Source of the DNA: UBA668 sp039796575
Lineage (GTDB): Bacteria; Actinomycetota; Acidimicrobiia; Acidimicrobiales; Ilumatobacteraceae
Reading direction: 5' to 3'
Assembly: GCA_039796575.1 (NCBI GenBank)
Contig: JBDKJP010000065.1
Location: 1-64,000, forward strand
DNA: 64,000 nt
The stretch's first letter is position 1. The number at the start of each line of letters is the position of its first letter. Made by a program: the position numbers and the translations under genes. Of this stretch, positions 52,688 through 64,000 are shown one piece after another. The notes below the pieces were generated by a model. That model worked only from the letters and a program-made list of their open reading frames with translations. It had not been told where the DNA came from and ran no database searches.

Positions 52688-52766
52688 CGCAACTGGGTGT
52701 GTTCCGTCCCGGTTTCCGGGACGGAACACGCCCAGAAGCCGAAATGGGACGAACGACGCCCAGAAG
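52688..52766. repeat. Dispersed repeat family B, copy 2
   Basis: The reverse-oriented partner of 40200-40278: 79 bases, 73 identical by eye. It keeps both CTTCTGGGCG units (minus strand) and the 9-bp hairpin with 3-base loop. It lies 9 bases after the end of the thiolase gene and ahead of the LysM gene, both on the minus strand. No ORF, target duplication or transposase is visible, so it is not a classical insertion sequence. Confidence 0.85.
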
Positions 52767-52775
52767 GTCAGCGCA

Positions 52776-54002
52776 TCAGAGGCGTTCGATGATGGTGGCG
52801 GTGGCCATGCCGCCGCCGGTGCACATCGTGACCAGACCGGTCTGCAGGTCGCGGCGCTCGAGCTCGTCGACCAGGGTGCCGATGAGCATCGCGCCGGTGG
52901 CGCCGATCGGGTGACCGAGCGCCATCGCGCCGCCGTTGACGTTGGTCTTGTCCCAGTCGGCGCCGGTGTGACGCAGCCACTTCATCACGACCGCGGCGAA
53001 CGCCTCGTTGACCTCGAACAGGTCGATGTCGGACAGCGACATGCCGGCCTTCTTCAACACGAGGTCGGTCGCGGGGCCGGGGGCGGTGAGCATGATGACC
53101 GGCTCGTCGCCGGCGACGGCGGCCATGGTGATCTTGGCGCGGGGCACGTAGCCCTGGGCGCGTGCGTGATCGGGCGAGGCGAGCAGCACGGCCGCGGCAC
53201 CGTCGACCACACCCGACGAGTTGCCGCCGTGGTGCACGTGGCGGATGGCGTCGATGTGCGGGTATGCCTTGCGGGCGGTGTCGTCGATGCTGAGCTCGCG
53301 GCCGTTCACCACGTGCGCGCCCATGCCCTCGAAGCTCGGCTTCAACTTGGTGAGGTCCTCGAGCGTGGTGCCGGGGCGCACGTGCTCGTCGTGGTCGAGT
53401 GCGAGGCGGCCGTCGTCGTGGAAGATCGGCACGAGCGAGCGGTCGAAACGCCCTTCGGCGATGGCGGCGGCAGCACGGTTCTGGCTGTCGACCGCGAGCT
53501 GGTCGAGCTCCTCGCGGCTGAACCCTTCGACGGTGGCGATGAGGTCGGCCGAGATGCCCTGCGGCACCATGTCGTACTGGTCGCGCAGGTGCGTGTTGTT
53601 CGCGGTGAACCCGTCGACGTGCATCGGGGCGGGACGCGACATGCTCTCCACACCGCCGGCGACGACGAGGTCCTGGAAGCCGGCGAGGATGCCCATCGCG
53701 CCGAAGTTCACGGCCTGCTGGCCCGAACCGCAGAAGCGGTTGAGCGTGACACCGGGGGCCTGGATGGACCAGCCCGCGTCGAGGGCCGCCATGCGGGCGA
53801 TGTCCATCGAGTGGTCGCCGCTGCCGGCGCCGCAGCCCATGATGACGTCGTCGACGGTGGCCGTGTCGAACCCGTTGCGGGCCTGCAGTGCGTTGAGCAC
53901 CTGGGCGAGGATGCGCTGCGGGTGCACGTCGTGCAGCGCACCCGTGTCCTTGCCCTTGCCACGGGGCGAGCGAACGGCGTCGATGATCCAGGCTTCTGTC
54001 AT
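52776..54002 (-). CDS. Thiolase (acetyl-CoA C-acyltransferase)
   Basis: 408 residues. The nucleophile loop NRFCGSGQQAVNFG (Cys), VVAGGVESMSRPA, NEAFAAVVMKW, GGAMALGHPIGATGA (His) and CTGGGMATA (second Cys) are the standard thiolase motifs. It cleaves or forms 3-ketoacyl-CoA, in fatty-acid breakdown or acetoacetyl-CoA synthesis. Start at 54002. Not adjacent to the acyl-CoA dehydrogenase at 40909, so a shared pathway is only possible. Confidence 0.94.
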   Translation of the reverse strand: MTEAWIIDAVRSPRGKGKDTGALHDVHPQRILAQVLNALQARNGFDTATVDDVIMGCGAGSGDHSMDIARMAALDAGWSIQAPGVTLNRFCGSGQQAVNFGAMGILAGFQDLVVAGGVESMSRPAPMHVDGFTANNTHLRDQYDMVPQGISADLIATVEGFSREELDQLAVDSQNRAAAAIAEGRFDRSLVPIFHDDGRLALDHDEHVRPGTTLEDLTKLKPSFEGMGAHVVNGRELSIDDTARKAYPHIDAIRHVHHGGNSSGVVDGAAAVLLASPDHARAQGYVPRAKITMAAVAGDEPVIMLTAPGPATDLVLKKAGMSLSDIDLFEVNEAFAAVVMKWLRHTGADWDKTNVNGGAMALGHPIGATGAMLIGTLVDELERRDLQTGLVTMCTGGGMATATIIERL

Positions 54003-54058
54003 GCGGCCAACGTACTCACGCACGTCGCCCCGGCCCGAAGCGTGCGGGTGCGGGCGGA

Positions 54059-57364
<3,306 letters not shown>

Positions 57365-57387
57365 GGTCGACACTCAGGGTGAGGCTA

Positions 57388-57399
57388 GTTCCGCGGAAC
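57388..57399. promoter_or_regulatory. Palindrome upstream of the hybrid kinase
   Basis: GTTCCGCGGAAC, a perfect 12-base palindrome, lies 24 bases upstream of the kinase start in the 70-base gap after the ferredoxin gene. It may be an operator or a small terminator for ferredoxin. Evidence is position and symmetry only. Confidence 0.3.
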
Positions 57400-57434
57400 C
57401 GTGTTCACCTGTGTCAGCCGTCATGTGCTCGGGG

Positions 57435-57656
57435 TCAGGCCTCGATGAAGATGCACTCCCCCGGGCACTGCTCGGCTGCGTCGAGGACGCCGTCGAGCTC
57501 CAGGTCGGGGATGTCGGCCATGCCACCGGCCATCAGCAGGGCGCCGCGCCCGTCACGCACGTACGACACGCCGTCCTCGAGCTGGAACACCGCCGGTGCG
57601 GTGTCCTCGCACAGGCCGTCGCCGGTGCACACGTCGTGATCCACCCACACCTTCAT
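57435..57656 (-). CDS. Small ferredoxin, cytochrome P450-partner type
   Basis: 73 residues. It opens MKVWVDHDVCTGDGLCEDTA, matching the (K/R)VxVDxDxCxGxGxC start of actinobacterial [3Fe-4S]/[4Fe-4S] ferredoxins, and ends AAEQCPGECIFIE. Four cysteines at about 10, 16, 64 and 68 bind the cluster. Such proteins feed electrons to cytochromes P450 or other oxygenases, but no P450 gene is nearby. It is 70 bases upstream of the hybrid kinase. Confidence 0.88.
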   Translation of the reverse strand: MKVWVDHDVCTGDGLCEDTAPAVFQLEDGVSYVRDGRGALLMAGGMADIPDLELDGVLDAAEQCPGECIFIEA

Positions 57657-57765
57657 GACCCACCTCCGGGCTCACGAGCCCGAGAACCCGGGCTGCAACT
57701 GTGCTATCGGCGCGGGCACACAGGTGCTTGACGGGACCAAGGTCCTGTCGAGCCCGAAAACGGCA

Positions 57766-57795
57766 GAGGGCCGGCCGCCGCAGCGACCGACCCTC
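57766..57795 (-). terminator. Rho-independent-type terminator after the SHOCT gene
   Basis: On the minus strand GAGGGTCGG pairs with CCGGCCCTC (one G-U pair) across a 12-base loop, followed by TGCCGTTTTCGG with a four-T run. It lies 18 bases after the SHOCT stop, so it should end that transcript before the ferredoxin gene. The T tract is short for a strong terminator. Confidence 0.5.
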
Positions 57796-57813
57796 GCACT
57801 GCGAGCGGTGTGC

Positions 57814-58197
57814 TCAGCCGACGATCTTGGCCTTCATCGCGGCGAACTCGGCGTCGTCGATGACGCCCTTCTCCTTGAGCTCGGCCAGGCGGGCCAGCTC
57901 TTCGGTGGCGCTCGGCGCGGCAGCCTGACGGATGTACTGGCGGGCGGCGGCGTCCTGCGCCTGCAGCTGCTCGACTTCGCGACCGGCCATCGAGTTGCCC
58001 TTGATGACGATGTAGAGGAACGCACCGAGGAACGGCAGCACGATGAGGAACACGATCCACAGCACCTTCGAGATGCCGCTGGCGTCCTTGTCGCGGAAGA
58101 TGTCGGCGAAGATGCGGAACAGCAGCATGATCCACACGAAGAACAGGAAGAAGTAGAGCATCGAGAAGAACACGTCGAGCAAGCCGAACGAGAGCAT
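57814..58197 (-). CDS. PLDc_N/SHOCT membrane protein
   Basis: 127 residues. Two hydrophobic helices (about 5-28 and 43-66, with VWIMLLFRIFADIFRDKDAS between) match the PLDc_N anchor, and the C-terminal 30 residues ATEELARLAELKEKGVIDDA plus EFAAMKAKIVG are a classic SHOCT motif. SHOCT proteins are oligomerisation modules common in actinomycetes with little known function. Last gene of a two-gene set with the YihY-like protein 50 bases upstream. Confidence 0.88.
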   Translation of the reverse strand: MLSFGLLDVFFSMLYFFLFFVWIMLLFRIFADIFRDKDASGISKVLWIVFLIVLPFLGAFLYIVIKGNSMAGREVEQLQAQDAAARQYIRQAAAPSATEELARLAELKEKGVIDDAEFAAMKAKIVG

Positions 58198-58247
58198 TGG
58201 GAAACACCTTCTGAGATCAGGACTCCGGGTGGAGTCGGCAGGCGAGG

Positions 58248-59231
58248 CTAGCGGGGTTCGGCGGCTTCCGTGGCGGGCTCGACCTCGGGCTCGGGTGCAC
58301 CGTCGAGCGCGAAGTACGTGGCGATGCGTGGGTAGCGCTGCGGCAGCCTGCGCACGACCGGGAGCCCGAACACGACGTGGCTGAGGCTGCCGAACCGCTC
58401 GTAGATGACCGCGGTGAACACGAAGCTGCCCGACATGAGCCGACCGACGAAGAAGAAGTTGCCGAGCACCGCGACGGTGGTGGCGGTCTGCCCCATCGTG
58501 TCGGAGGTGCGTTCGATGCGCAGCGGCAAGTAGTACTGCATGAACCACTGCAGGGCCGCGTAGCCGAGGCCGAACAACGCGGCGCCCGGCAACAGCGCGC
58601 CGGGGTCCGAGGTCGTGCGCGGCAACGTGATCATCACCACGAACCACATCACGCTGAAGCAGGCGAACACGGTGACCCACACGACGAACCCGAGCGCGAT
58701 GCCCGTGTGGTCGCGGATCGCGGTGAACACGATGTTGGCGGCCACCGACACGAAGAACACACCGATCAGCGCACCCATCGACTTCATCTTCTGCTTGGCC
58801 TCGTTGATGGTGAGGCCCCATGCGGCGCCCGAGCTGACCGAGAGCACGCGGGCCAGCGAGCGGCCCGCCCACAGCGTGATGACGGCACTGGAGAGCATCA
58901 CACCCAAGGCCTGCCACCGACTGATGCCGAACAAGGCGGTGGCCATCGGTCCGGTGGTGGGCGACGACGAGAACGTGTCGTCGAACGCGTTCGAGAAGTG
59001 GATGACCCGGCTGAGCGCGATGATGGTGACGTTCGCAGGGATGATGAACAGGAACATCCGCAGCGCGATGGCGCTGCCGAGCACCGACCCGAACGCGAGG
59101 GCGTCGCGGCGATAGAGCGCCTCCGCCACGTTGACACTGGTCTTGGCCTCGCTGGCCGACACCCATCGTTGCTTCGCGTCGACGCCCAACGTCTCGGCGC
59201 GCTGACGCACCAGGTCCCACTTGCCTGCCAT
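58248..59231 (-). CDS. YihY/BrkB-like membrane protein
   Basis: 327 residues with about six helices (ALRMFLFIIPANVTIIALS; WQALGVMLSSAVITLWAGRS; MGALIGVFFVSVAANIVFTA; LGFVVWVTVFACFSVMWFVV). It shares the YihY topology with the protein at 26315 but lacks several signature residues, so it is a distant paralogue. Cytoplasmic N-terminus of about 45 residues, C-terminal acidic tail. Function unknown. Divergent from DUF2252 with 39 bases between. Confidence 0.72.
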   Translation of the reverse strand: MAGKWDLVRQRAETLGVDAKQRWVSASEAKTSVNVAEALYRRDALAFGSVLGSAIALRMFLFIIPANVTIIALSRVIHFSNAFDDTFSSSPTTGPMATALFGISRWQALGVMLSSAVITLWAGRSLARVLSVSSGAAWGLTINEAKQKMKSMGALIGVFFVSVAANIVFTAIRDHTGIALGFVVWVTVFACFSVMWFVVMITLPRTTSDPGALLPGAALFGLGYAALQWFMQYYLPLRIERTSDTMGQTATTVAVLGNFFFVGRLMSGSFVFTAVIYERFGSLSHVVFGLPVVRRLPQRYPRIATYFALDGAPEPEVEPATEAAEPR

Positions 59232-59270
59232 TCGACGAATGCTAGGTCCACCACCTGTCACAATCGCGCC

Positions 59271-60647
59271 GTGGCGACGAAGCGAACCGAGAAGAGCACG
59301 GCATTCAGCGATCCGATCGCGCCCCCTGCGCAGCGCCGGGCCGACGGCAAGGCCCGGCGGCAGTCCGCCTCACGCACCTCGCACGGGGAGTGGGAGCCGG
59401 CTGCGGACCGGCCTGATCCGGTGGAGTTGCTCGTCGAGTCGAACCGCACCCGCCAGCAGGACCTGGTGCCGTTGCGGTACTCGCGCATGGCGGCGTCGCC
59501 GTTCGCCTTCCTGCGCGGTTCGGCGCTGGCGATGGCCGTCGACCTGCGGCACGTGCCGCAGACCGGCCTCGAAGTCACCATCTGCGGCGACGCGCACATC
59601 GCCAACTTCGGCGTGTTCGCCAGCCCCGAGCGGCGACTGGTGTTCGACCTGAACGACTTCGACGAGGTCACCCGCGGCTCGTTCGAGTGGGACGTGAAGC
59701 GCCTCGCCGCGAGCATCACCGTGGCGGCACGCGAGCGCGGGCTCGACGCTCCGGCGGCTCGGCGTGTCGTGGTGGAGGCCGTCGACACGTACCGCTTCCG
59801 AATGGACGACTACGCCGCGATGTCGCGGCTGGACCTGTTCTACTCCCGCATCGACGCCGAGGATCTGGCGCACCACCTCGAGGGCGACGCGCGGCAACGG
59901 ACGGAGACGTTCCTGAAGCGGGCGGGCGAGAAGAACCACCTCCGGGCACTCGCCAAGCTGACGACGCTCGTCGACGGGCAGTGGCGCATCGTGGAGGACC
60001 CGCCGTTGGTGCAGCGCCTCGAAGGGCCGCATCTGCGTGAGCGCCTCGCCGACGTGATGGCCGGGTACCACGCGTCGCTGCCCGCCGACCGGCAGGCGCT
60101 GTTCGAGCAGTACCGGTTCGTCGACTTCGCCCGCAAGGTGGTCGGCGTCGGCAGCGTCGGCACGCGCTGCTGGATGGTGCTGCTGCAGGGTCCGAACGGT
60201 GGGCCGCTCTTCCTGCAGGTGAAGGAGGCCGGTCAGGCGTCGGCGCAGCAGGCGGTCGGCGCGAGGCCGCGTGGCCACCAGGGCCGCCGAGTGGTCGAGG
60301 GTCAGCGGTCGTTGCAGGCCGTGAGCGACGTGCTGCTCGGCTGGACCACGGACCCGGTCGACGACACCGACTACTTCATCCGCCAACTGTGGGACGCGAA
60401 GGGCAGCTTCGACACCAGCGTCATGCGGGTCGCCGGGTTCCGCGCGTATGTGCGGGCGTGTGCGTGGGCGCTGGCCCGAGCCCATGCGCGCACCGGCGAT
60501 CCCGCCACCATCGCCGGCTACCTCGGTTCGGCCGACACGTTCAGCACGGCGATGGCCGAGTTCGCCGAGCGCTACGCCGACCAGACCGAGCGCGACCACG
60601 CCGCGCTGGTCGCGGCGCTCGCCGACGGTCGCCTGCCGTCGACCTGA
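59271..60647 (+). CDS. DUF2252 protein
   Basis: 458 residues from GTG at 59271. The family core is clear: RTRQQDLVPLRYSRMAASPF, AFLRGSALAMAVDL, TICGDAHIANFGVFASPERR and FDLNDFDEVTRGSFEWDVKR. DUF2252 resembles aminoglycoside-phosphotransferase/kinase-like folds (the GDAH-N and D-x-N-DFD segments echo HxDxxxxN and DxD), suggesting phosphotransfer, but no activity is established. Convergent with the HerA-like gene, 12 bases apart. Confidence 0.9.
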   Translation: MATKRTEKSTAFSDPIAPPAQRRADGKARRQSASRTSHGEWEPAADRPDPVELLVESNRTRQQDLVPLRYSRMAASPFAFLRGSALAMAVDLRHVPQTGLEVTICGDAHIANFGVFASPERRLVFDLNDFDEVTRGSFEWDVKRLAASITVAARERGLDAPAARRVVVEAVDTYRFRMDDYAAMSRLDLFYSRIDAEDLAHHLEGDARQRTETFLKRAGEKNHLRALAKLTTLVDGQWRIVEDPPLVQRLEGPHLRERLADVMAGYHASLPADRQALFEQYRFVDFARKVVGVGSVGTRCWMVLLQGPNGGPLFLQVKEAGQASAQQAVGARPRGHQGRRVVEGQRSLQAVSDVLLGWTTDPVDDTDYFIRQLWDAKGSFDTSVMRVAGFRAYVRACAWALARAHARTGDPATIAGYLGSADTFSTAMAEFAERYADQTERDHAALVAALADGRLPST

Positions 60648-60659
60648 GGCGGCACGCCG

Positions 60660-62258
60660 TCAGTCGCGGCGGTGTGCCCACGTGGTGGGCAGGTCGGCGC
60701 CACCCTCGGGGCACCACCGTTCGCCCACGTTGACGCGCATCGCCGGGGTGGCGATGGGGCCGGCCACCAGCATCTCGCCCTGCGCGAACGAACGCGCCTC
60801 CTGGATCATCGGTCGGGGCACGTGCGAGAAGATGGACGCCAGCTCGTCGATGTCGAGCACCGAGTTCATCCGCATCAGCACCAGGTTGTCGCACTGCGAG
60901 ATGACGTTGCGGTGGATCTTCTGCGGACGCTGGGTGCTGACGATGAGGTGGATGCCGTACTTGCGGCCCTCCCCCGCCACCCACACGCCGTAGTCGGTGA
61001 TGGCACGCTCGAGCGCGGACGCGGCGTCGGGGGCGAGCACGTTGTGGGCCTCGTCGATGACGAGCAGGATGGGCGACCGCTGTTCACGACGACGCAGCGA
61101 GCCCATCACGGCGAGCGACACCACGGACCGGGCGCGGGCGTCGGAGAGCGAACCGGTGTCGAGCACGGCGACACGGCGACCGGGCAGCGTGTCGACCAGC
61201 GACGGTTCGTCGCTCGCGGCCCACACCTCCCAGTCGGCGACGCGCAGGTTGTGCAGCCGGCGCAGCAGCCGCTCGGCCGCCTGGTCGCCCTGCCGTTCGA
61301 TCTCGGCGATGAGCTCGGCGAAGCCGTAGTGGTGCAGGTGCGTCAGCGACTCGACGGCCTCGATGAACGCGCCGTACTCGGCACCGTCGGCGAGCGGGTC
61401 GAGGTCGACGGTGAGCGCCTGCTCGTGCAGCGCGAGGTCGGAGAGGTGGATGGCGAGGCGGAAGTCGGTGCTGTCCGCCCGGCACACGGCCACGTCGCCT
61501 GCGGCGCGCATCGCCGACTTCAGTTCGCGGTAGCCGCGCTGCGACATCGGAGGCTGGCCGCGCCGGACAATCACGTCTCGGTCGCGCAGTTCGCCGAGGT
61601 GCACGTAGTCGGAGTTCGGGTCGATGATGATGATCGGCAACGTGGTGTGCACGTAGAGGCGCTCGAGGATGGCGCCGAGGCTGTACGTCTTGCCCGAGCC
61701 CGATTGACCGACCATGAAGGTGTGGCGCGAGAAGCCCGACGCCTTCAGGTTCGCCTCCACGTCGACCGAGTTGACGGTGCCGATGGGCAGCGCGGCGCTC
61801 GAGCCCATGCCACCGGCGAGCAGCGCGGCCACCACCCGGTCCTCCGCAGGAACGAGCCGACCGTCGCGAAACCCTTCGCCGGATGGGCGAGCGGGCCTGC
61901 CGTCGACGACCGCCGACAACACTGTGCCCGCACCATTCACGAACCGCATCACGACGCCGAGATTGGCGCTCTGCAGCGCCGCTGACGCTGCATCGCCGAA
62001 CATGTCGGTCTCCACCTCGACCCGCATCGCTTCCCGTTCACTGATCCGCAACTCGGTGATCTGCAGCAGCAACAGTTCGCCCGACGGTGTTCGGACACCT
62101 GAGAAGCCACCAACCTCGAGACCACAGTCGAACCCTGCCTGGAACCCGACGTCGCGCCCGTTCAGCGACCAGACGCCGATCGGCGTGGGAATGTGGTCGA
62201 CGATGTCGCGTCGGACTTCTGACGCGGTGGGAAGGGAACGTGCGGCTCGTTTCGTCAC
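60660..62258 (-). CDS. HerA-like ATPase (DUF87)
   Basis: 532 residues. An N-terminal HAS-barrel-like beta domain (about 20-160) precedes a FtsK/HerA-type ATPase: Walker A MVGQSGSGKTYSLG (about 190), IIIIDPNSDYVHLG, Walker B ILLVIDEAHNVLAP and sensor IVSTQRPQKIHRNVISQCDN. HerA proteins are hexameric DNA pumps, often with NurA nuclease for end resection or with effectors in defence systems; neither partner is nearby. The GTG at 62258 is chosen as the only start giving the full barrel. Confidence 0.88.
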   Translation of the reverse strand: MTKRAARSLPTASEVRRDIVDHIPTPIGVWSLNGRDVGFQAGFDCGLEVGGFSGVRTPSGELLLLQITELRISEREAMRVEVETDMFGDAASAALQSANLGVVMRFVNGAGTVLSAVVDGRPARPSGEGFRDGRLVPAEDRVVAALLAGGMGSSAALPIGTVNSVDVEANLKASGFSRHTFMVGQSGSGKTYSLGAILERLYVHTTLPIIIIDPNSDYVHLGELRDRDVIVRRGQPPMSQRGYRELKSAMRAAGDVAVCRADSTDFRLAIHLSDLALHEQALTVDLDPLADGAEYGAFIEAVESLTHLHHYGFAELIAEIERQGDQAAERLLRRLHNLRVADWEVWAASDEPSLVDTLPGRRVAVLDTGSLSDARARSVVSLAVMGSLRRREQRSPILLVIDEAHNVLAPDAASALERAITDYGVWVAGEGRKYGIHLIVSTQRPQKIHRNVISQCDNLVLMRMNSVLDIDELASIFSHVPRPMIQEARSFAQGEMLVAGPIATPAMRVNVGERWCPEGGADLPTTWAHRRD

Positions 62259-62281
62259 CCGACCATCTTGTCACTGGTACC

Positions 62282-63262
62282 GTGCGCGTCGTGCTTCCCG
62301 CCCTGCTCACGTCGTTCCTCACCGCCGCCGACGACGCTCCGGTCGAGGACGTGTGTGGCGCTCGGCCGAACTGGTTCTGCGAGACCGTGTACAGCGCCAC
62401 CAGCAACAAGGCCCTGGCGAAGAGTGCCGACTGGCTGATCACGCGCCCACTGTCGGCGCTCATCGTCATCGTGGTAGCGGCGCTGGTGAACCGCTGGTTG
62501 CGCAAGTTGGTCACGGCGGCGATCACCCGCTTCACGATGCCGCCGGAGCGTGCCGTCGACGCGCTCGAACGCATCGGGGTCACCTCCTTCTCGCCCGACC
62601 CTCGCGACGCCACGCGCACGCGCACGCTGTGCGCGGTGGCACGCGCGTCGGTGTCCACCCTCATCTGGACCATCGCGGTGCTGGTCGCGCTGGGGTTGTT
62701 CAACATCAACCTCGGTCCGCTGCTGGCGGGCGCAGGCATCGCCGGCATCGCGGTCGGTCTCGGCGCCCAGTCCCTGGTGCGCGACTGCATCGCCGGGTTC
62801 TTCATCCTGCTCGAGGACCAGTGCGGCGTGGGCGACGAGGTCGACCTCGCCACGGTGTCGGGCACGGTGGAGGCGCTCACGTTGCGGTCCACCCAGGTAC
62901 GCGCGGCCGACGGCACGCTGTGGACCGTGCCGAACGGGGCCATCCTGCGCATCGGCAACCAGAGCCGCAGCTGGTCGCAGGCAAGCATCGACGTGATGGT
63001 GGGGCTCGACGCCGATCTCGACCGGGTGGCCGAGATCGCCGGCAGTGCGGCGGTCGCCGCCGTGGCCGAACCGCCGTTCGCCGACGTGGTGCTGCGCGAG
63101 CCGCAGGTGCTGGGCGTGGAGCGCGTCGATCAGACCGGCGCCGTGCTGCGGCTCACGGTGCGTACGAAGCCGGGGCACCAGGTGGCCGCGGCGCGGCACG
63201 TGCGCGCCGCGGTGAAGCGGGCCCTCGACGACGAGGGCGTCACGTACCACCCGCCGACCTGA
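62282..63262 (+). CDS. MscS-type mechanosensitive channel
   Basis: 326 residues (GTG at 62291 is an alternative start). Three to four N-terminal helices lead to the pore helix LGPLLAGAGIAGIAVGLGAQ followed by SLVRDCIAGFFILLEDQCGV, the hallmark Gly/Ala-rich TM3 of MscS, then the beta domain (VEALTLRSTQVRAADGTLWT, VPNGAI). It releases solutes on hypo-osmotic shock. Divergent from the HerA-like gene, convergent with the universal stress protein gene. Confidence 0.92.
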   Translation: MRVVLPALLTSFLTAADDAPVEDVCGARPNWFCETVYSATSNKALAKSADWLITRPLSALIVIVVAALVNRWLRKLVTAAITRFTMPPERAVDALERIGVTSFSPDPRDATRTRTLCAVARASVSTLIWTIAVLVALGLFNINLGPLLAGAGIAGIAVGLGAQSLVRDCIAGFFILLEDQCGVGDEVDLATVSGTVEALTLRSTQVRAADGTLWTVPNGAILRIGNQSRSWSQASIDVMVGLDADLDRVAEIAGSAAVAAVAEPPFADVVLREPQVLGVERVDQTGAVLRLTVRTKPGHQVAAARHVRAAVKRALDDEGVTYHPPT

Positions 63263-63286
63263 TCGTCGGCCGGTGCGGGATGGGAC

Positions 63287-63736
63287 TCAGGCGGCCTGGG
63301 GCTGGCCGTCGGGGCGGAGCACCACGACCGGGCAGTGCGCATGGTGCACGACGGCGTTTGACACCGAGCCGAGCAGCATGCCGACGAAGCCACCGTGGCC
63401 GCGGCTGCCGACGACCATCAACTCGGCGCCGCGGGACGCTTCGATGAGGGCATGGGCGGCGGAGCCGATCTCCATGCGCGTGTCGGACTGCACGCCGCGC
63501 TCGGCGGCGTAGGCGACGGCGGCGTCGAGCACGGTGCGGCCGGCTTCTTCCAGCTGCTCCAGCACCATGCCGGTGCCGTACGGGCTGGCGGCGGCGGCAC
63601 CCACCTCCACACCGTGCACCAGCAGCAGCGGCAGTTGACGACGCTGCGCTTCGGCGATCGCCCAGTCGAGGGCGCGAGCAGCGTCGGGGGAACCGTCGAC
63701 GCCGACCACGATCGTGCGAGTGGTGGTCGTGTCCAT
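63287..63736 (-). CDS. Universal stress protein UspA family
   Basis: 149 residues from the ATG at 63736, which has GGAGGT seven bases upstream (GTG at 63745 overlaps that site). TIVVGVDGSPDAARALDWA opens the fold; the ATP-binding G-x2-G-x9-G-S/T pattern is GSRGHGGFVGMLLGSVSNAV, then the terminal strand CPVVVLRP. It probably binds ATP; its cellular role is general stress tolerance. Palindromes lie upstream. Confidence 0.93.
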   Translation of the reverse strand: MDTTTTRTIVVGVDGSPDAARALDWAIAEAQRRQLPLLLVHGVEVGAAAASPYGTGMVLEQLEEAGRTVLDAAVAYAAERGVQSDTRMEIGSAAHALIEASRGAELMVVGSRGHGGFVGMLLGSVSNAVVHHAHCPVVVLRPDGQPQAA

Positions 63737-63802
63737 GGACTGCACCTCCGTTGAGTATCGGCCCGGATGGGGCCTCTGCTCACAGTGTGCGCCTCCTGGC
63801 CG

Positions 63803-63841
63803 CGTGGCGCCACGGGCGAAGGTCCATCGACCCGTCGATGG
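63803..63841. promoter_or_regulatory. Two palindromes upstream of the universal stress protein gene
   Basis: CGTGGCGCCACG (63803-63814) and CCATCGACCCGTCGATGG (63824-63841, 8-bp arms, 2-base spacer) lie between the stop of the truncated gene at 63848 and the usp start. The first could be an operator; the second, 7 bases after a stop, could equally be a terminator. They do not match the DosR box known for mycobacterial usp genes as I remember it. Confidence 0.35.
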
Positions 63842-63847
63842 GAGAGG

Positions 63848-64000
63848 TCAGTCGCGATCGCCCTGGTCGAGCACGTCGGCGCTGACCGCGAGGGCCACGG
63901 CCACTGCGGCGGCACGCTCGATGACCACGCTGAAGTAGCGGCCTGCTGCCGCGCCGTTGTTCATGGGCGGGTCGCCGAGCGAGCGCAGCATCGCGCCCAC
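63848..64000 (-). CDS. C-terminal fragment of an unknown protein
   Basis: The gene enters from beyond the right edge; 50 codons and a TGA stop are visible. The segment reads LRSLGDPPMNNGAAAGRYFS and VVIERAAAVAVALAVSADVL, then LDQGDRD, an amphipathic Ala-rich helix ending the protein. Codon use and GC pattern look coding. I do not recognise the family. Confidence 0.55.
   Translation of the reverse strand: MGAMLRSLGDPPMNNGAAAGRYFSVVIERAAAVAVALAVSADVLDQGDRD

Noticed and set aside
40200..52766. Repeat B copies as ends of a 12.5-kb composite transposon
   Set aside because: The interval holds ordinary housekeeping genes (glgC, glgA, rib operon, sigK), no transposase, and no composition change, so the inverted copies are more likely independent dispersed repeats.

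Overview
This 64 kb window is high-GC, gene-dense chromosomal DNA from an actinomycete-like bacterium, most plausibly an Acidimicrobiia member of the Ilumatobacter type. The family name is inferred from overall flavour; no marker gene is present. Support comes from a mycothione reductase (mycothiol redox chemistry), mycofactocin maturation genes, a SigK/RskA pair, frequent GTG starts and ATGA/GTGA stop-start overlaps, and Asp-, Thr- and Pro-rich secreted proteins. I see no tRNA, rRNA, CRISPR array, insertion sequence, integrase or phage gene, so this looks like ordinary chromosome with unusual gene architectures rather than an island.

Layout. 1-3943: a truncated lipoprotein gene, then a four-gene FixB-FixC-FixX-FixA electron-transfer operon. 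3845-9885: a 14-TM MFS exporter divergent from an operon of TetR regulator, membrane-anchored PQQ-type propeller, MftE-like peptidase and MftF-like glycosyltransferase (a partial mycofactocin locus). 9854-18079: DUF4395, an alanine-racemase-like protein, a multipass acyltransferase-like protein, a zinc metallopeptidase, ROK glucokinase, an isopenicillin-N-synthase-like oxygenase, an ECF sigma factor with a membrane partner, a poly-Asp/Ser secreted protein and Ung. 18080-25678: a branched-chain-amino-acid-type ABC importer with remarkable fusions (LivH-LivM in one chain; MFS-LivF-LivG in another) plus a membrane-anchored binding protein. 25737-34351: LytR_C lipoprotein, YihY protein, VOC and SRPBCC proteins, a large secreted M15 peptidase with surface repeats, GH3 glucosidase and carotenoid oxygenase. 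34428-44498: a two-component system with a secreted Asp/His-rich neighbour, mycothione reductase, superoxide dismutase coupled to a Cys-rich protein, acyl-CoA dehydrogenase, GNAT, and RskA/SigK. 44649-54002: glycogen synthesis genes glgC and glgA (divergent), an EVE protein, an FMN-riboswitch-controlled riboflavin operon (ribE-ribB-ribH), a Crp-type regulator, a LysM protein and a thiolase. 54059-64000: a full hybrid sensor kinase with REC and HPt domains, a small ferredoxin, SHOCT, YihY, DUF2252, HerA-like ATPase, MscS channel, universal stress protein and a truncated gene.

Genes that work together: FixABCX forms one redox complex moving electrons between NADH, quinone and ferredoxin. LivHM, MFS-LivF-LivG and the binding protein form one uptake system. 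The rib genes respond to FMN through the riboswitch. The two-component pair probably controls itself and the upstream secreted protein through an 11-bp-phased direct repeat. Mycothione reductase and superoxide dismutase are divergently arranged oxidative-stress genes.

Three intergenic palindromic repeat families occur: 63-bp copies at 438 and 27244, 79-bp copies at 40200 and 52688 (92 percent identical by eye, opposite orientation), and paired 18-bp palindromes near 42400.
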